A DNA stretch of 64,000 bases from Gammaproteobacteria bacterium (GTDB taxonomy: Bacteria > Pseudomonadota > Gammaproteobacteria > Steroidobacterales > Rariloculaceae), in assembly GCA_022819855.1 (NCBI GenBank), contig JAJEGN010000016.1, forward strand, positions 1-64,000, given 5' to 3'. Position 1 is the first letter of the stretch, and every line of letters starts with the position of its first letter. The notes below the pieces were generated by a model. The model made no database searches. It worked only from the letters and a program-made list of their open reading frames with translations, and was not told the DNA's origin. This document shows, one piece after another, positions 29,654 to 39,403 of this stretch. The position numbers and the translations under genes were made by a program.

Positions 29654-30670
29654 TTGAGAATCGCCGTATTGTTCGGGGGCGCCAGCGACGAACGCGACGT
29701 ATCCGCCGCGAGCGCGGCGCAGGTCATCGAAGCGTTGCGCGAGCGCGGCCACGACGTGGTCGCCGTCGATGCCGGCCGCGGCCGGCTGAGCGCGTCCGAC
29801 GAGCGCAAGTTGTTCGCCCGGCGCATTGACCGCCTGCCGCCCGGGCGCGACGCCGCAAGGGATCTGCCGGACGTCGTGGGGAACTCCGGGCTCAGCGTCA
29901 AGGAGATGGACCTCGTCTTCCTCGCGCTGCATGGGGGCAGCGGCGAAAACGGCACGGTCCAGTCGCTGCTCGACCTCGCCGGTATCGCCTATACGGGCTC
30001 GGGCCGCCTCGGCAGCGCGCTGGCCTGGGACAAGGATGTCGCCAAACGGCTCTTCCGGAGCGCCGGCGTCCCGACGCCGGACTGGCTCATGGCTCCGGTC
30101 GAAGCGGACGTCGTCGAGGCCGCCATCGGCTTTCCGGTCATCGTGAAGCCGAACGGTCAGGGCTCGACGGTCGGCCTCACGCTCGTCGAGTCCGTGGATG
30201 AGCTTCAGCCGGCTATCGAACACGCCGCCCGCTTCGATTCGGAGGTCATGATCGAACGCTTTGTCGATGGCCGCGAACTCACGGTCGGCATTCTTGAAGG
30301 GCAGGCGCTCGCCGTCGGCGAAATTCGGTCGGCCACGGGGCCGGTGTTCGACTATACGGCGAAGTACACCGCAGGCGAGGCCGAGGAGATCTTCCCTGCC
30401 GATATCACGGCGGCACAGGCAAGCCGCATCCAGGCGCTCGCGCTCGACGTCCACGAGGCGCTCAAGCTCGACGACTACAGCCGGGTGGATTTCCGCATGG
30501 ATGCGGCCGGCGACTTCTGGTGCCTGGAAGTGAACACGCTGCCGGGCCTGAGCTCGGGCAGCCTGTTGCCGCAGGCGGCCGCGGCTTCGGGCATCGCCTT
30601 CCCGGAACTCTGCGAACGCCTTTGTGCGGCCGCGCTCAGGCGTCGCAGCGCGTCGCCTTCGTCCGCGTAG
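29654..30670 (+). CDS. ddl: D-alanine--D-alanine ligase (TTG start proposed)
   Basis: RIAVLFGGASDERDVS, FLALHGGSGENGTVQSLLDLAGIAYTGSG, VKPNGQGSTVGLTLV, FWCLEVNTLPGLSSGSLLPQAAAASGI. Confidence 0.9.
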   Translation: MRIAVLFGGASDERDVSAASAAQVIEALRERGHDVVAVDAGRGRLSASDERKLFARRIDRLPPGRDAARDLPDVVGNSGLSVKEMDLVFLALHGGSGENGTVQSLLDLAGIAYTGSGRLGSALAWDKDVAKRLFRSAGVPTPDWLMAPVEADVVEAAIGFPVIVKPNGQGSTVGLTLVESVDELQPAIEHAARFDSEVMIERFVDGRELTVGILEGQALAVGEIRSATGPVFDYTAKYTAGEAEEIFPADITAAQASRIQALALDVHEALKLDDYSRVDFRMDAAGDFWCLEVNTLPGLSSGSLLPQAAAASGIAFPELCERLCAAALRRRSASPSSA

Positions 30671-30754
30671 CCCGGTCGCGCGGCAGGTCAGGCCTGCGCC
30701 CGGCGATGCCGCTCGAAGGGCTGTCGCTGTCCTGCGGTGAGCTGCGCCAGGCGC

Positions 30755-31414
30755 TCAGTCGGGCTGCGGCACGATCCTGAGATAGGGCTTGGGCGCGACC
30801 CAGCCTTCCGGGAACTTCTCCTTCGCGGCCTCGTCGGAAACGGCCGGTACGATGATGACGTCTTCGCCCTGGTTCCAGTTGACCGGTGTGGCGACCTGGT
30901 GCTTTGCCGTGAGCTGGATCGAGTCGAGCAGCCTGAGCACCTCGTTGAAGTTGCGGCCCGTGCTCATCGGGTAGGTCAGCGTCGCCTTGATCTTCTTGTC
31001 GGGACCGATGACGAAGACCGAGCGCACCGTGGCGTTGTCGGCGGCGGTTCTCTCCTTCGCCGGGCCGCTCGCATTCGGATGCAGCATGTCATAGAGCTTC
31101 GCAACGGTGAGGTCGCTGCCGTCGATGATCGGGTAGTTGACGGCGTGGCCCTGCGTTTCCTCGATGTCCTTCGACCACGCGACGTGGTCGTCGGCCGAGT
31201 CGTTGCTAAGCCCGATGATCTTGCAGTTGCGCTTTTCGAATTCGGGTTTGAGCCCGGCCATGTAGCCGAGTTCCGTCGTGCAGACGGGGGTGAAATCCTT
31301 CGGGTGCGAGAACAGGATCGCCCAGCCGTCGCCGATCCACTCGTGGAAGTCGATGCTTCCCTCGGTCGTGTTTGCCGAGAAATTGGGTGCTTCGTCGCCA
31401 ATGTGTAATGACAT
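30755..31414 (-). CDS. 1-Cys-type peroxiredoxin (AhpC/TSA family)
   Basis: MSLHIGDEAPNFSANTTEG...ILFSHPKDFTPVCTTELG...PKPYLRIVPQPD. Confidence 0.95.
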   Translation of the reverse strand: MSLHIGDEAPNFSANTTEGSIDFHEWIGDGWAILFSHPKDFTPVCTTELGYMAGLKPEFEKRNCKIIGLSNDSADDHVAWSKDIEETQGHAVNYPIIDGSDLTVAKLYDMLHPNASGPAKERTAADNATVRSVFVIGPDKKIKATLTYPMSTGRNFNEVLRLLDSIQLTAKHQVATPVNWNQGEDVIIVPAVSDEAAKEKFPEGWVAPKPYLRIVPQPD

Positions 31415-31455
31415 CGTTGCTCCAGAACCTGTTGTACGGTGTGGGGAAAAGTGCG

Positions 31456-31854
31456 TTAGCGTAGCACGATTGGCGCCGCGCGCCAGACGCCGAGGGCGCA
31501 CACGAGCCAGCCCGCCATGAAGCACAGCCCGCCCACCGGCGCCGCGCTGCCGAGCCAGCCAGGCGCGCCGAGTGCCGTCAGGTAAATCGACCCGGAGAAC
31601 AGCACCGTGCCGGCCGCGAAAAGCCAGCCCGCAAGCCGCAGTTGCCGGACCGGTTCGTAGCGTTCGGCAAGCGCCGCGACCGCGAGGATGCCGAGCCCGT
31701 GAAAGAACTGGTAGTCGACGCCCGTGCGAAACGATTCGAGCGCCTGCGGTTCGAGCACCGCGTCAAGGCCATGGGCCGCCCAGGCGCCCAGTGCCGTCGC
31801 TATGAAGAGCGACAGTGCAGCCAGGATCAGGAGCGTCTTGCCGGCCAATGACAT
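31456..31854 (-). CDS. DUF423 family membrane protein
   Basis: ALGAWAAHGL...GVDYQFFHGLGILAVAAL...GTVLFSGSIYLTAL. Confidence 0.9.
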   Translation of the reverse strand: MSLAGKTLLILAALSLFIATALGAWAAHGLDAVLEPQALESFRTGVDYQFFHGLGILAVAALAERYEPVRQLRLAGWLFAAGTVLFSGSIYLTALGAPGWLGSAAPVGGLCFMAGWLVCALGVWRAAPIVLR

Positions 31855-31939
31855 GTCGGTTCCCTTCGCACCGAGAGTGTTTACCCCTGTCCCCGGAATG
31901 AACCGTTACGCATGTTTCCGGAAAGCACCCGCAGCGGAC

Positions 31940-32250
31940 TGGTGGGCCCGGTAGGACTCGAACCTACGACCAAGGGATTCACTGTAACCCGCCGTTTCCG
32001 GCGGCAGCGGACTATCTCTTCACCCGCAAGTCGCCTTGCTGGGGTGCGGGACGCTCTCGCCTGTCATCAAGAGCACTGAAGCTCTCAGGTAGTCTCTGCA
32101 CCTTCCGCCGGTGTACCGGCGGCTTGGCTCAGGATTGCCGGCACAAGGTGCTGCGGTTCCCCTGAATTCATCCCGTCCACTCCACGGCTTTCACCGCGAA
32201 GGCACCGTTTTCGATGAGTCCCCTGCTCTAACCAACTGAGCTACAGGCCC
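31940..32250 (-). tRNA. tRNA-Ile2(CAU) gene interrupted by a group I intron; CCA encoded
   Basis: Minus-strand exons GGGCCTGTAGCTCAGTTGGTTAGAGCAGGGGACTCAT (32250-32214) and AATCCCTTGGTCGTAGGTTCGAGTCCTACCGGGCCCACCA (31979-31940) fold as a complete cloverleaf with anticodon CAU. Confidence 0.95.
31980..32213 (-). ncRNA. Group I self-splicing intron, 234 nt, IC3-like
   Basis: P1 CAUCG-AAAA-CGGUG across the 5' splice site; CAGGGGAACC (P), GGCAATCCTGAGCCAAGCC (Q), AAGGTGCAGAGACTA (R), AAGAGATAGTCC (S, pairs in P7); terminal omega-G. Confidence 0.95.
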
Positions 32251-32398
32251 ACGCCCGCAATGGTACCACCGGCGCGCCCCGCGAATGCCTGGCCCGCAAA
32301 TCTCATCAAGCCGCGCCTTACATGGAGCATCGCGGATGAATTTCAGGAGCTTGCGAGACAATCGGGGGCATCGCACCTTCAGCCGGCCGCGACCGCAA

Positions 32399-32508
32399 GG
32401 GGAGGCGTACTGCCGCTCGCTTGAAACCCTCGCGCGCAGGGATGCGCGCGTGGAGCTTACAGGGATGTATTTACAGCGTGTTTCAAGCGAGCGGCAGTGC
32501 GCCTCCCC
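32399..32508 (+). repeat. Dispersed hairpin repeat, copy 3
   Basis: 29-bp stem arms 32399-32427/32480-32508 with one T-G wobble; inner CGCGCGCAGGGATGCGCGCG and TTACAGGGATGTA. Confidence 0.93.
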
Positions 32509-32533
32509 GCATCCCTGCGACAAGACGACCGGC

Positions 32534-34348
32534 TTAGTCCTGCAGGAAACTGCGCAGTTGGTCCGAGCGGGACGGATGGCGCAGCTTGCGCAGCGCCTTG
32601 GCTTCGATCTGCCGGATGCGTTCGCGCGTGACGTCGAACTGCTTGCCGACTTCCTCGAGCGTGTGGTCGGTGTTCATGTCGATGCCGAAGCGCATGCGCA
32701 GGACCTTCGCTTCGCGCGGCGTGAGGCCGGCGAGCACCGCATGAGTGGTTTCCTTGAGGCCGGAGTCCGTCGCCGAATCGATCGGCGAGGCGGCGCCTGC
32801 GTCCTCGAGGAAGTCGCCGAGATGCGAATCGTCGTCGTCGCCGACCGGCGTCTCCATCGAAATGGGCTCCTTCGCGATCTTCAGGACCTTGCGGACCTTG
32901 TCCTCGGGCATTTCCATGCGCCGCGCCAGCTCGTCGGGCGTCGGCTCGCGGCCCATCTCCTGGAGCATCTGCCTGGAGATTCGGTTGAGCTTGTTGATCG
33001 TCTCGATCATGTGGACCGGGATCCTGATCGTGCGCGCCTGGTCGGCGATCGAGCGGGTGATGGCCTGGCGGATCCACCAGGTCGCATAGGTCGAGAACTT
33101 GTAGCCGCGACGGTATTCGAATTTGTCGACGGCCTTCATCAGGCCGATGTTGCCTTCCTGGATCAGGTCGAGGAACTGCAGGCCGCGGTTGGTGTATTTC
33201 TTGGCGATCGAGATCACGAGCCGGAGGTTGGCCTCGACCATCTCCTTCTTGGCGCGGCGTGCCTGCGCCTCGCCGAGCGAGACTTCGCGGTTGATGTCCT
33301 TGATTTCCTGGATCGTCAGCGCAGTCAGGGACTCCAGTTTCTGCAGGCGCCTCTGCGCCCGCAGGACTTCGTCCCTGCGCTTGTTGAGCCGGGACGAGTG
33401 CTTGCGCTTGGCGCGGATGTGCTTTTCGATCCAGTGCAGATTCGTTTCGTTGCCCTGAAAGCTCGAGATGAAGTCCATGCGCGGCATGAAGCATTGCCGG
33501 ACGCAGAGATCGAGGGTCTGGCGTTCCTGGTTGCGGATGTCGTTGACCACATCGCGCAGCAGCTCGACCATTCGGTCGAACAGCTTCGGTGCGAGCTTCA
33601 GTTCCATGAAGTCCGTCGTCATCGCCACGAGCACCTTCTCGGTGCGCGCGTGCTTGACACCGTACCTGGCCAGCGCGTCGATGTACCGCTTGTGAAACCG
33701 CCTGAGCTTCTTCAGGCGCTTCGCCACGTCCGCCGGATCGGGGTCCTTGTTGGGATTGGAGTCGTCGCTGTCGTCCTTGCGCGCCGACGGGTCGGCGATC
33801 TGATCGTTCGGGTCGATGAAGCCGACGATGAGGTCCTGAAGCCTGGCGTTGCCCTGCACGACGTTGTCGTGCGTGGTGAACACCAGATCGAGCGTCGGCG
33901 GAAACTGCACGAGTGCCGCGCGAACCTGGTCGAGGCCTTCCTCGATGCGCTTGGCGATCCGGATTTCGCCCTCCCGGGTCAGCAGCTCCACCGTGCCCAT
34001 CTCGCGCATGTACATTCGCACGGGATCGGTCGTTCGGCCGAACTCGCTGTCGACGGTCTCGAGCGCCGCGGCCGCCTCGTCCGCAGCGTCGTCATCGCTC
34101 GATACGGCGTTGTCGGACAACAGCAGCGACTCGGCATCCGGCGCCTTCTCGTGCACCGTGATGCCCATGTCGTTGATCATGTTGACGATATCCTCGATCT
34201 GCTCGGGATCGACGATGTCGCTCGGCAGGTGGTCGTTGACCTCGCCGTAGGTCAGGTAGCCCTGCTCCTTGCCCTTGGAGATCAGGAGCTTGAGCTGGGA
34301 TTGTCGTTCGTCTTCGTGGTGCGGAGCAGTAGAAGCCATGGATGCCAT
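32534..34348 (-). CDS. rpoD: RNA polymerase sigma factor RpoD (sigma-70)
   Basis: [52 protein letters not shown]-terminal [31 protein letters not shown]. Confidence 0.97.
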   Translation of the reverse strand: MASMASTAPHHEDERQSQLKLLISKGKEQGYLTYGEVNDHLPSDIVDPEQIEDIVNMINDMGITVHEKAPDAESLLLSDNAVSSDDDAADEAAAALETVDSEFGRTTDPVRMYMREMGTVELLTREGEIRIAKRIEEGLDQVRAALVQFPPTLDLVFTTHDNVVQGNARLQDLIVGFIDPNDQIADPSARKDDSDDSNPNKDPDPADVAKRLKKLRRFHKRYIDALARYGVKHARTEKVLVAMTTDFMELKLAPKLFDRMVELLRDVVNDIRNQERQTLDLCVRQCFMPRMDFISSFQGNETNLHWIEKHIRAKRKHSSRLNKRRDEVLRAQRRLQKLESLTALTIQEIKDINREVSLGEAQARRAKKEMVEANLRLVISIAKKYTNRGLQFLDLIQEGNIGLMKAVDKFEYRRGYKFSTYATWWIRQAITRSIADQARTIRIPVHMIETINKLNRISRQMLQEMGREPTPDELARRMEMPEDKVRKVLKIAKEPISMETPVGDDDDSHLGDFLEDAGAASPIDSATDSGLKETTHAVLAGLTPREAKVLRMRFGIDMNTDHTLEEVGKQFDVTRERIRQIEAKALRKLRHPSRSDQLRSFLQD

Positions 34349-34472
34349 GTCCCTCGGAGTCGCCGAACCAAACAAGCAATTATACAGTGACTGAACTTGC
34401 CGGATAAGGCACGAAAATCAGGTGCAGGCTACGCACGCGTGCCGGTCGGACCACGCGCGTTCGGTGCGGGGT

Positions 34473-36032
34473 TCACGCCGAGTCGCCCTGCTCGGGTTCG
34501 AGCAGCCGGGTCAGCTCTGAGACCGCTTGAAGCTCCTGAAGTTCATGTATCGCGTCGAGAATCTCTTCGCTGCGGCGCGATGACAGGCCCGAGTCCGGCA
34601 TCAGTGCGCGGTACTTCGCGTCGACATCCCGCCACTGGATACCGCGCGGTCCGGACCCGCGCGGCGCGTCAACGGTACTCGTGTAACGATTTCCGGCTGT
34701 CGAGACGATCGTGACGGTCGCGCCCCAGCCCCACTCGTAATCGACAGGCGGGGGCATCGGGTCGGACTCGACCAGGCCGATGAGCTGCGCCATCACGGGG
34801 TCTGCGATCTTCGCGGGCGTTGCGTGGATCCAGGAAAACTCCCTGTCGGCGACGGCGGAGGCGAGAAAGTAGGGCAGGCTGTGTATGGCTTCGATGAGGT
34901 CGCGCGGCGGAGTCCCGGCGCTGACCGATCCGTGCCGCGGACCCGATACGAGGACTTTCGCGACCTGATGGGGTTCGAGCGCGGCATCGCGGCTCGCGTT
35001 CACGGCTGCCTCGACGGCCGGGTGAAACATGTGCGCGCCGGGCACGAGCTTGATCGCCATGTGCGTGACGATGTCCCATTCCCGGCCCAGGTCGCGCACC
35101 AGCGTGGAGGGATCGGCGTCGCTGCCGCCGAACGTGGCGAAGAAGCCGCGCCGCGCTTCGAGCAGGTCTTCGTTGGCCGTGTAGCCGCGTCCTGCCGCGA
35201 GCGCCGTGTTCACCGCGGTCAACGCCGCGTTGCCGGCGTGGTATTCGCGAGCCCAACTGTTCGTCCCGATGCCTATGCCGCCCATGGTCGTCGCCGTCAG
35301 CGAGATCGCGTGAGCCGTTTCGATGTCGCTCAGGCCAAGCAGCCGCGCCGCCGTGACCGTCCCGCCGAATGCGACGATGAGCGAGGCGTGCATGCCGGGC
35401 TGACTGACGAGAGCTTCGCCGACGCGCCCGGCGGCCTCGTATCCAGTAACGATCGCTTCGAGCAACTCGATGCCGGTCGCGCCCGTCCGTTCGCCGACGG
35501 CAAGCCCCGTGGCGACGACCGTGGTGCCCGTATGCGCGACGTTGCGCAGGTCGCTGTCGTCGGAAGCCGCGGCATCGCTCTGCACGGCGTTGACTCGCGC
35601 CGCCTGCGTCAGCGGCAGTCTGGCTCCGTCGTACCAGACCGTCGCGTCGGGCCGCCCGCCCTGTTCCTTCGCGAGCGTGCGCAGTATTTCCGCCGAGCCG
35701 ATGCGCGAACCCGGCGCGGCGCTTGCGAGCGTGCTTGCAACGAGCATTTTCGCGTGCTCGAGCGCGACGGCCGGCAGGTCGCCCGATCGGGTCGCGTTGA
35801 GGAATCGTGCGAGCTGGAGTGCGAGCGGGGCGACCGGCGAAACGTCCGGCGCCTGACCAATAGCGCGGCCGAGCGGAACACCGAGCCCGACCGAGGCGGC
35901 CAGCACGGTTCCGGCGAACTGGCGGCGGCTCATGCGGGGCCAATCAGACCGGTCGTTCTCGTCCGCACGGGTTGGAACCCCGTCTCGCTGCATGGCGAGC
36001 CTCATTGGAGCGGAGCGCGAGGATTTCGACAT
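34473..36032 (-). CDS. MmgE/PrpD family protein with Tat-like signal
   Basis: RMSRRQFAGTVLAASVGLG; ARVNAVQSDAAASDDSDLRNVAHTGTTVV; GSRIGSAEILRTLA; AWAREYHAGNAALTAVNTALAAGRGYTA-like region. Confidence 0.8.
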   Translation of the reverse strand: MSKSSRSAPMRLAMQRDGVPTRADENDRSDWPRMSRRQFAGTVLAASVGLGVPLGRAIGQAPDVSPVAPLALQLARFLNATRSGDLPAVALEHAKMLVASTLASAAPGSRIGSAEILRTLAKEQGGRPDATVWYDGARLPLTQAARVNAVQSDAAASDDSDLRNVAHTGTTVVATGLAVGERTGATGIELLEAIVTGYEAAGRVGEALVSQPGMHASLIVAFGGTVTAARLLGLSDIETAHAISLTATTMGGIGIGTNSWAREYHAGNAALTAVNTALAAGRGYTANEDLLEARRGFFATFGGSDADPSTLVRDLGREWDIVTHMAIKLVPGAHMFHPAVEAAVNASRDAALEPHQVAKVLVSGPRHGSVSAGTPPRDLIEAIHSLPYFLASAVADREFSWIHATPAKIADPVMAQLIGLVESDPMPPPVDYEWGWGATVTIVSTAGNRYTSTVDAPRGSGPRGIQWRDVDAKYRALMPDSGLSSRRSEEILDAIHELQELQAVSELTRLLEPEQGDSA

Positions 36033-36123
36033 GATGGATCGACCTCCCTTCGTTGACGCTCGGGACGTTGCCACCCGCGGTCGCCGTCCGGTTCGTTTCG
36101 CCACCGGGCCACCGGTGCCGCGT

Positions 36124-36558
36124 CTAGTCAGCGCGGTCGCGGTCCTCCGGCGCCGCGCCGCGTCCCGGGGACCCGGCGAACAGGCGGCTGCCGTCCGGAA
36201 GCGTGACGTCGCGGCCGTTTGCGCGGTTGGAGCCGTCGCGCGCCTGATAGCCCTGGACGAGCACTTCGGTGCCCGGTGCGACCGAATCCTTGGTCCAGCC
36301 GCGCCGCACGAGCACGCCGGCGGGACCCGCCTCGATCATCCAGCTCTCGACGGAGCCGTCCTCCTGCGGCACCTCGAGATGAATCCATGAGTGCGGGTTG
36401 ATCCACTCCATGCGCGTGATGGTCCCGCGCAGTTGCACGGGTTTCGTTGCGTCGAATTCCGCGGAGAAAGCGTGATGTGCAGCGGCAGGCGCCGCGGCCA
36501 GCAGCAGACCGAGTCCGAGTCCGAAGCCCGTCGACAGAACAGCTTGCATCGCGCTCAC
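36124..36558 (-). CDS. DUF6152-like small exported protein
   Basis: Signal peptide, HHAFSAEFDATKPVQLRGTITRMEWINPHSWIHLEV. Confidence 0.8.
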   Translation of the reverse strand: MSAMQAVLSTGFGLGLGLLLAAAPAAAHHAFSAEFDATKPVQLRGTITRMEWINPHSWIHLEVPQEDGSVESWMIEAGPAGVLVRRGWTKDSVAPGTEVLVQGYQARDGSNRANGRDVTLPDGSRLFAGSPGRGAAPEDRDRAD

Positions 36559-36559
36559 C

Positions 36560-38305
36560 TCACTGTTGCGCGGCTTCTGCGCGTTCTTCGGCGCGCGCGC
36601 CGCTCAGGATATTCGTCATGCCGTAGTTGCCTTCATGACATGCGTATTCGACGAGTTCGTACTGCTCGTCGTCCCTGACGAAAGTGAACATGCCCGTCCA
36701 GGGCGCCGTCCAGATCGTCGGGTCATCCACCGTGAACCGGTACTCGAGCGTGTCCGGGCCGGTCCGCGTGTAACGTTCGACGAGCGTCAGGTTCGCGCCC
36801 GAGCCTCGGTAGGCGGACCTGCCGTTGAAGTTCCTGACTTCGACCACGAGCGTGTCGCCGTCCCAGTGGCCGCGCGAATCGCCGAGCCATTGGGTGAGGT
36901 CCGGACCGAGGTGCGGCCGGCCGTCGGTCGGTATCACCCGCGTCTCGTGGATCATCTCCTTCTGGACCGCAACGAAGCCGGGGCTCTGCACGATCTGCAG
37001 ACCGTTGTTGTAGACGCCCGGCATCATCATGCCGGGTAGCCCCCGCGTAATGCAGCGTACCCAGGAACTCAGGTCTTCGGGCCCCGCCGGAAGACCGCTT
37101 TCGGCGCTCGCCGCGGCCGCGACCAGCGCCTCGCCCTCGGGCGTCAGCGGCGGCAGCCGCCCGTCGGGCGGATCGACGATCATCGCGACCTGCGTGGACG
37201 GCGCGTCCCTCGCGAAGCCGAGCGTCGTGTCGCGCCACTCGCGTTCGTAGCCCCAGATGCTCTGCAGCGTGCCGCGCTCGCGCCGCGCCGCGGCCTCCTC
37301 GGGGGTCAATGCCGCGATCTCGGCCGCGTCGAGCGGGCGTTCGAGCGGAATGCCGTGCGCCGCGTCGCCGGTCCAGATCCCCTGCAGATCCGGGACCCCC
37401 CAGGGCGTTCGCGGCACCGTGTAGGGCTCGGCAGGTTCCGCCGCGGCGGCCGCGACAACGCGCGCCGGCTCGACCCCCGCCCAGCCGGTCTCGACCACGG
37501 CGAGGCGGACGTTGTCGGGGCCGGCGAGGAACGCTCGCGCGGCGCTGCTGCGGCCGTTCTCCGGTACGGCCGGCGGCGCCTCGAACGCGACGCGCTGCTC
37601 GCGCATGGCGCCCGCGGCCTCCTCGAGGTCTGCGACCACGAAGCCCAGGTGATCGAGCGTGCGGCCGTCGGTCGGTGCGGGCGCGCCCTCGTCGTGCCCG
37701 GAGACGAGCAACCAGATGTCGTCGAAGCGCAGGCCGGACACGCTGCCGAACTGTCCTTCGAAGCGCGCGGGCTCGCCGCCGAGTACTTCCCGATACCATT
37801 CGAGCGCCGCCGCGGGGTCGGCCGAGCTCAATTGCAGGTGGTGAAAGCCGAGGCGGTCGGAATCCTCCATGAGCGCGATTCGCGTGGCCCACGGATCGAA
37901 GATGAAACCGATCCGGAACGGGCCCGCGGCGTCGCTGAAGGTCGAGCCGTCCGGGAATCGCTGCAGTCGAACGCCCGCGCCGCGCACGCCGACCGCTTCC
38001 AGTTCGCCCATCGTGGCCGCGAGATCGGCCACCGAGAAGGCGATGTGGTTCACGGCCGTGCCCTGGGTTCCGCCCACGGTCGGTGCGACGGCAAACACGA
38101 TCTCGATGCCATGACAGTTGACCGCGTCCGGCTGGCGCTCGCTCGGCGCGCAGTCAAGGTACTCCGTGTACCAGTTCACCGCCTCGATCGGGCTCGGCAC
38201 GGCGAGATGAATGTGGTCAAGAGTAGCTGCCGCGGCGGGACCGGAGGCCACCGCAAGGAGCCCCGCGGCGCCCGGCAGGACGAGACTGAAGATTCTGGCT
38301 TTCAT
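36560..38305 (-). CDS. Exported protein with two VOC (glyoxalase-like) domains fused to a C-terminal PDLQGIWTG domain
   Basis: LDHIHLAVPSPIEAVNWYTEYL and GFHHLQLSSADPAAALEWYREVLGGEP, then PWGVPDLQGIWTGD...HWDGDTLVVEVRNFNG. Confidence 0.75.
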   Translation of the reverse strand: MKARIFSLVLPGAAGLLAVASGPAAAATLDHIHLAVPSPIEAVNWYTEYLDCAPSERQPDAVNCHGIEIVFAVAPTVGGTQGTAVNHIAFSVADLAATMGELEAVGVRGAGVRLQRFPDGSTFSDAAGPFRIGFIFDPWATRIALMEDSDRLGFHHLQLSSADPAAALEWYREVLGGEPARFEGQFGSVSGLRFDDIWLLVSGHDEGAPAPTDGRTLDHLGFVVADLEEAAGAMREQRVAFEAPPAVPENGRSSAARAFLAGPDNVRLAVVETGWAGVEPARVVAAAAAEPAEPYTVPRTPWGVPDLQGIWTGDAAHGIPLERPLDAAEIAALTPEEAAARRERGTLQSIWGYEREWRDTTLGFARDAPSTQVAMIVDPPDGRLPPLTPEGEALVAAAASAESGLPAGPEDLSSWVRCITRGLPGMMMPGVYNNGLQIVQSPGFVAVQKEMIHETRVIPTDGRPHLGPDLTQWLGDSRGHWDGDTLVVEVRNFNGRSAYRGSGANLTLVERYTRTGPDTLEYRFTVDDPTIWTAPWTGMFTFVRDDEQYELVEYACHEGNYGMTNILSGARAEERAEAAQQ

Positions 38306-38333
38306 GCCGGCAAACCTCCCTGTGGTGTCCGGA

Positions 38334-39155
38334 TCACTCTGTCGCCCCCCTTCGCAGGTGGTCGTACAGGAGCGCTTCGGAGAACTCCACGCACTTGAAC
38401 TCGAGCACCTGCGCGCGTTCGTCAAGGCGACGGTAAAGCGGCATGCGCATCGTCCAGGCGCGGGTGAAGACGTTGGGATCCTCGATGGTCGCTTCGTACA
38501 CGAGTGCGTCAGGCGTGATCGGCGTGTAGCGCTCGGTCACGCGCAAAGTGTCGCTCGCGAAGTTGCCGGCCCGGTCGAACCAGGCCAGCCCGTTGAACCC
38601 CGCCGCTTCCACAACGAGCGTGTCGCCCTCCCAGCGGCCGTGCGACCGGCCCATCCAGCTATCGATGGGGGCGGGTTCGGGGTCGTCCTTGTCCATGTGG
38701 ATCGTGCGGTTCGCCTCGGCGAACCCGTAGACGATCATGATCTGGTCGGTGCCCTGGAGGATCTGGAACGGGTAGGGCAGGTAGGTGGCCCGCGGCACGC
38801 CCGGCAGGTAGCACCTGGTTTCGGGATCCTCCGTGTAGCGGTTCTCGAAGTTGCGCGCCTTCTGCGCGAGCGCCCAGGGCTGGTACGGAATCTCATTGCC
38901 GACCACGACGCCCTGGCCGGGCGGCACGGCGCCGATCGCGCCGAACGCGGGCGGACCGGCACTGGCAGGATGGTCCTGGATATCCCAGTGCGCCGTGCCG
39001 ATCGCCTGCCATATGCCGTTGAGGTCGGGACGGCCGTCCCAGGCGCGTGGGAAGTCGCGGTCGCCCGTTTGCGCCGCCGCTGGTCCGCCCGCGAGCGCAA
39101 CGAGTGCGGCCAGGGCCGCCAAAGCCCGCAAAGCGCCAGGAAGCACGGTGTTCAT
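38334..39155 (-). CDS. Exported protein homologous to the C-terminal domain of the upstream VOC fusion
   Basis: AWDGRPDLNGIWQAIGTAHWDIQDH...HGRWEGDTLVVEAAGFNGLAWFDRAGNF. Confidence 0.7.
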   Translation of the reverse strand: MNTVLPGALRALAALAALVALAGGPAAAQTGDRDFPRAWDGRPDLNGIWQAIGTAHWDIQDHPASAGPPAFGAIGAVPPGQGVVVGNEIPYQPWALAQKARNFENRYTEDPETRCYLPGVPRATYLPYPFQILQGTDQIMIVYGFAEANRTIHMDKDDPEPAPIDSWMGRSHGRWEGDTLVVEAAGFNGLAWFDRAGNFASDTLRVTERYTPITPDALVYEATIEDPNVFTRAWTMRMPLYRRLDERAQVLEFKCVEFSEALLYDHLRRGATE

Positions 39156-39403
39156 CGGCGTCCCCCGTTGGCCGGCCGGCGGCTCGAGCAGTGCGCACGG
39201 GGCGTTCTGCGCGCCCTTGGCAGGCCGTTTTCCGACCGTCGCATGATGGCATGCCGTCCGGGAGCGGTAAAGAACATCGGGATCGCGCCTGGCCGCCGGC
39301 ACGGCCGAAGCTCGACGGAGTTCGTATGCCTGTCCGACGCTCTGTACGGTGAGGCCGCACGCGCGTTCGGCGCGGCAGCGCGAGGCGACACCCTGGCCCG
39401 CCG

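Noticed and set aside
32285-34390. 701-aa plus-strand ORF opposite rpoD
   Set aside because: Antisense to rpoD; its N-terminus reads through the hairpin repeat (SLETLARRDARVELTGMY), not a real protein
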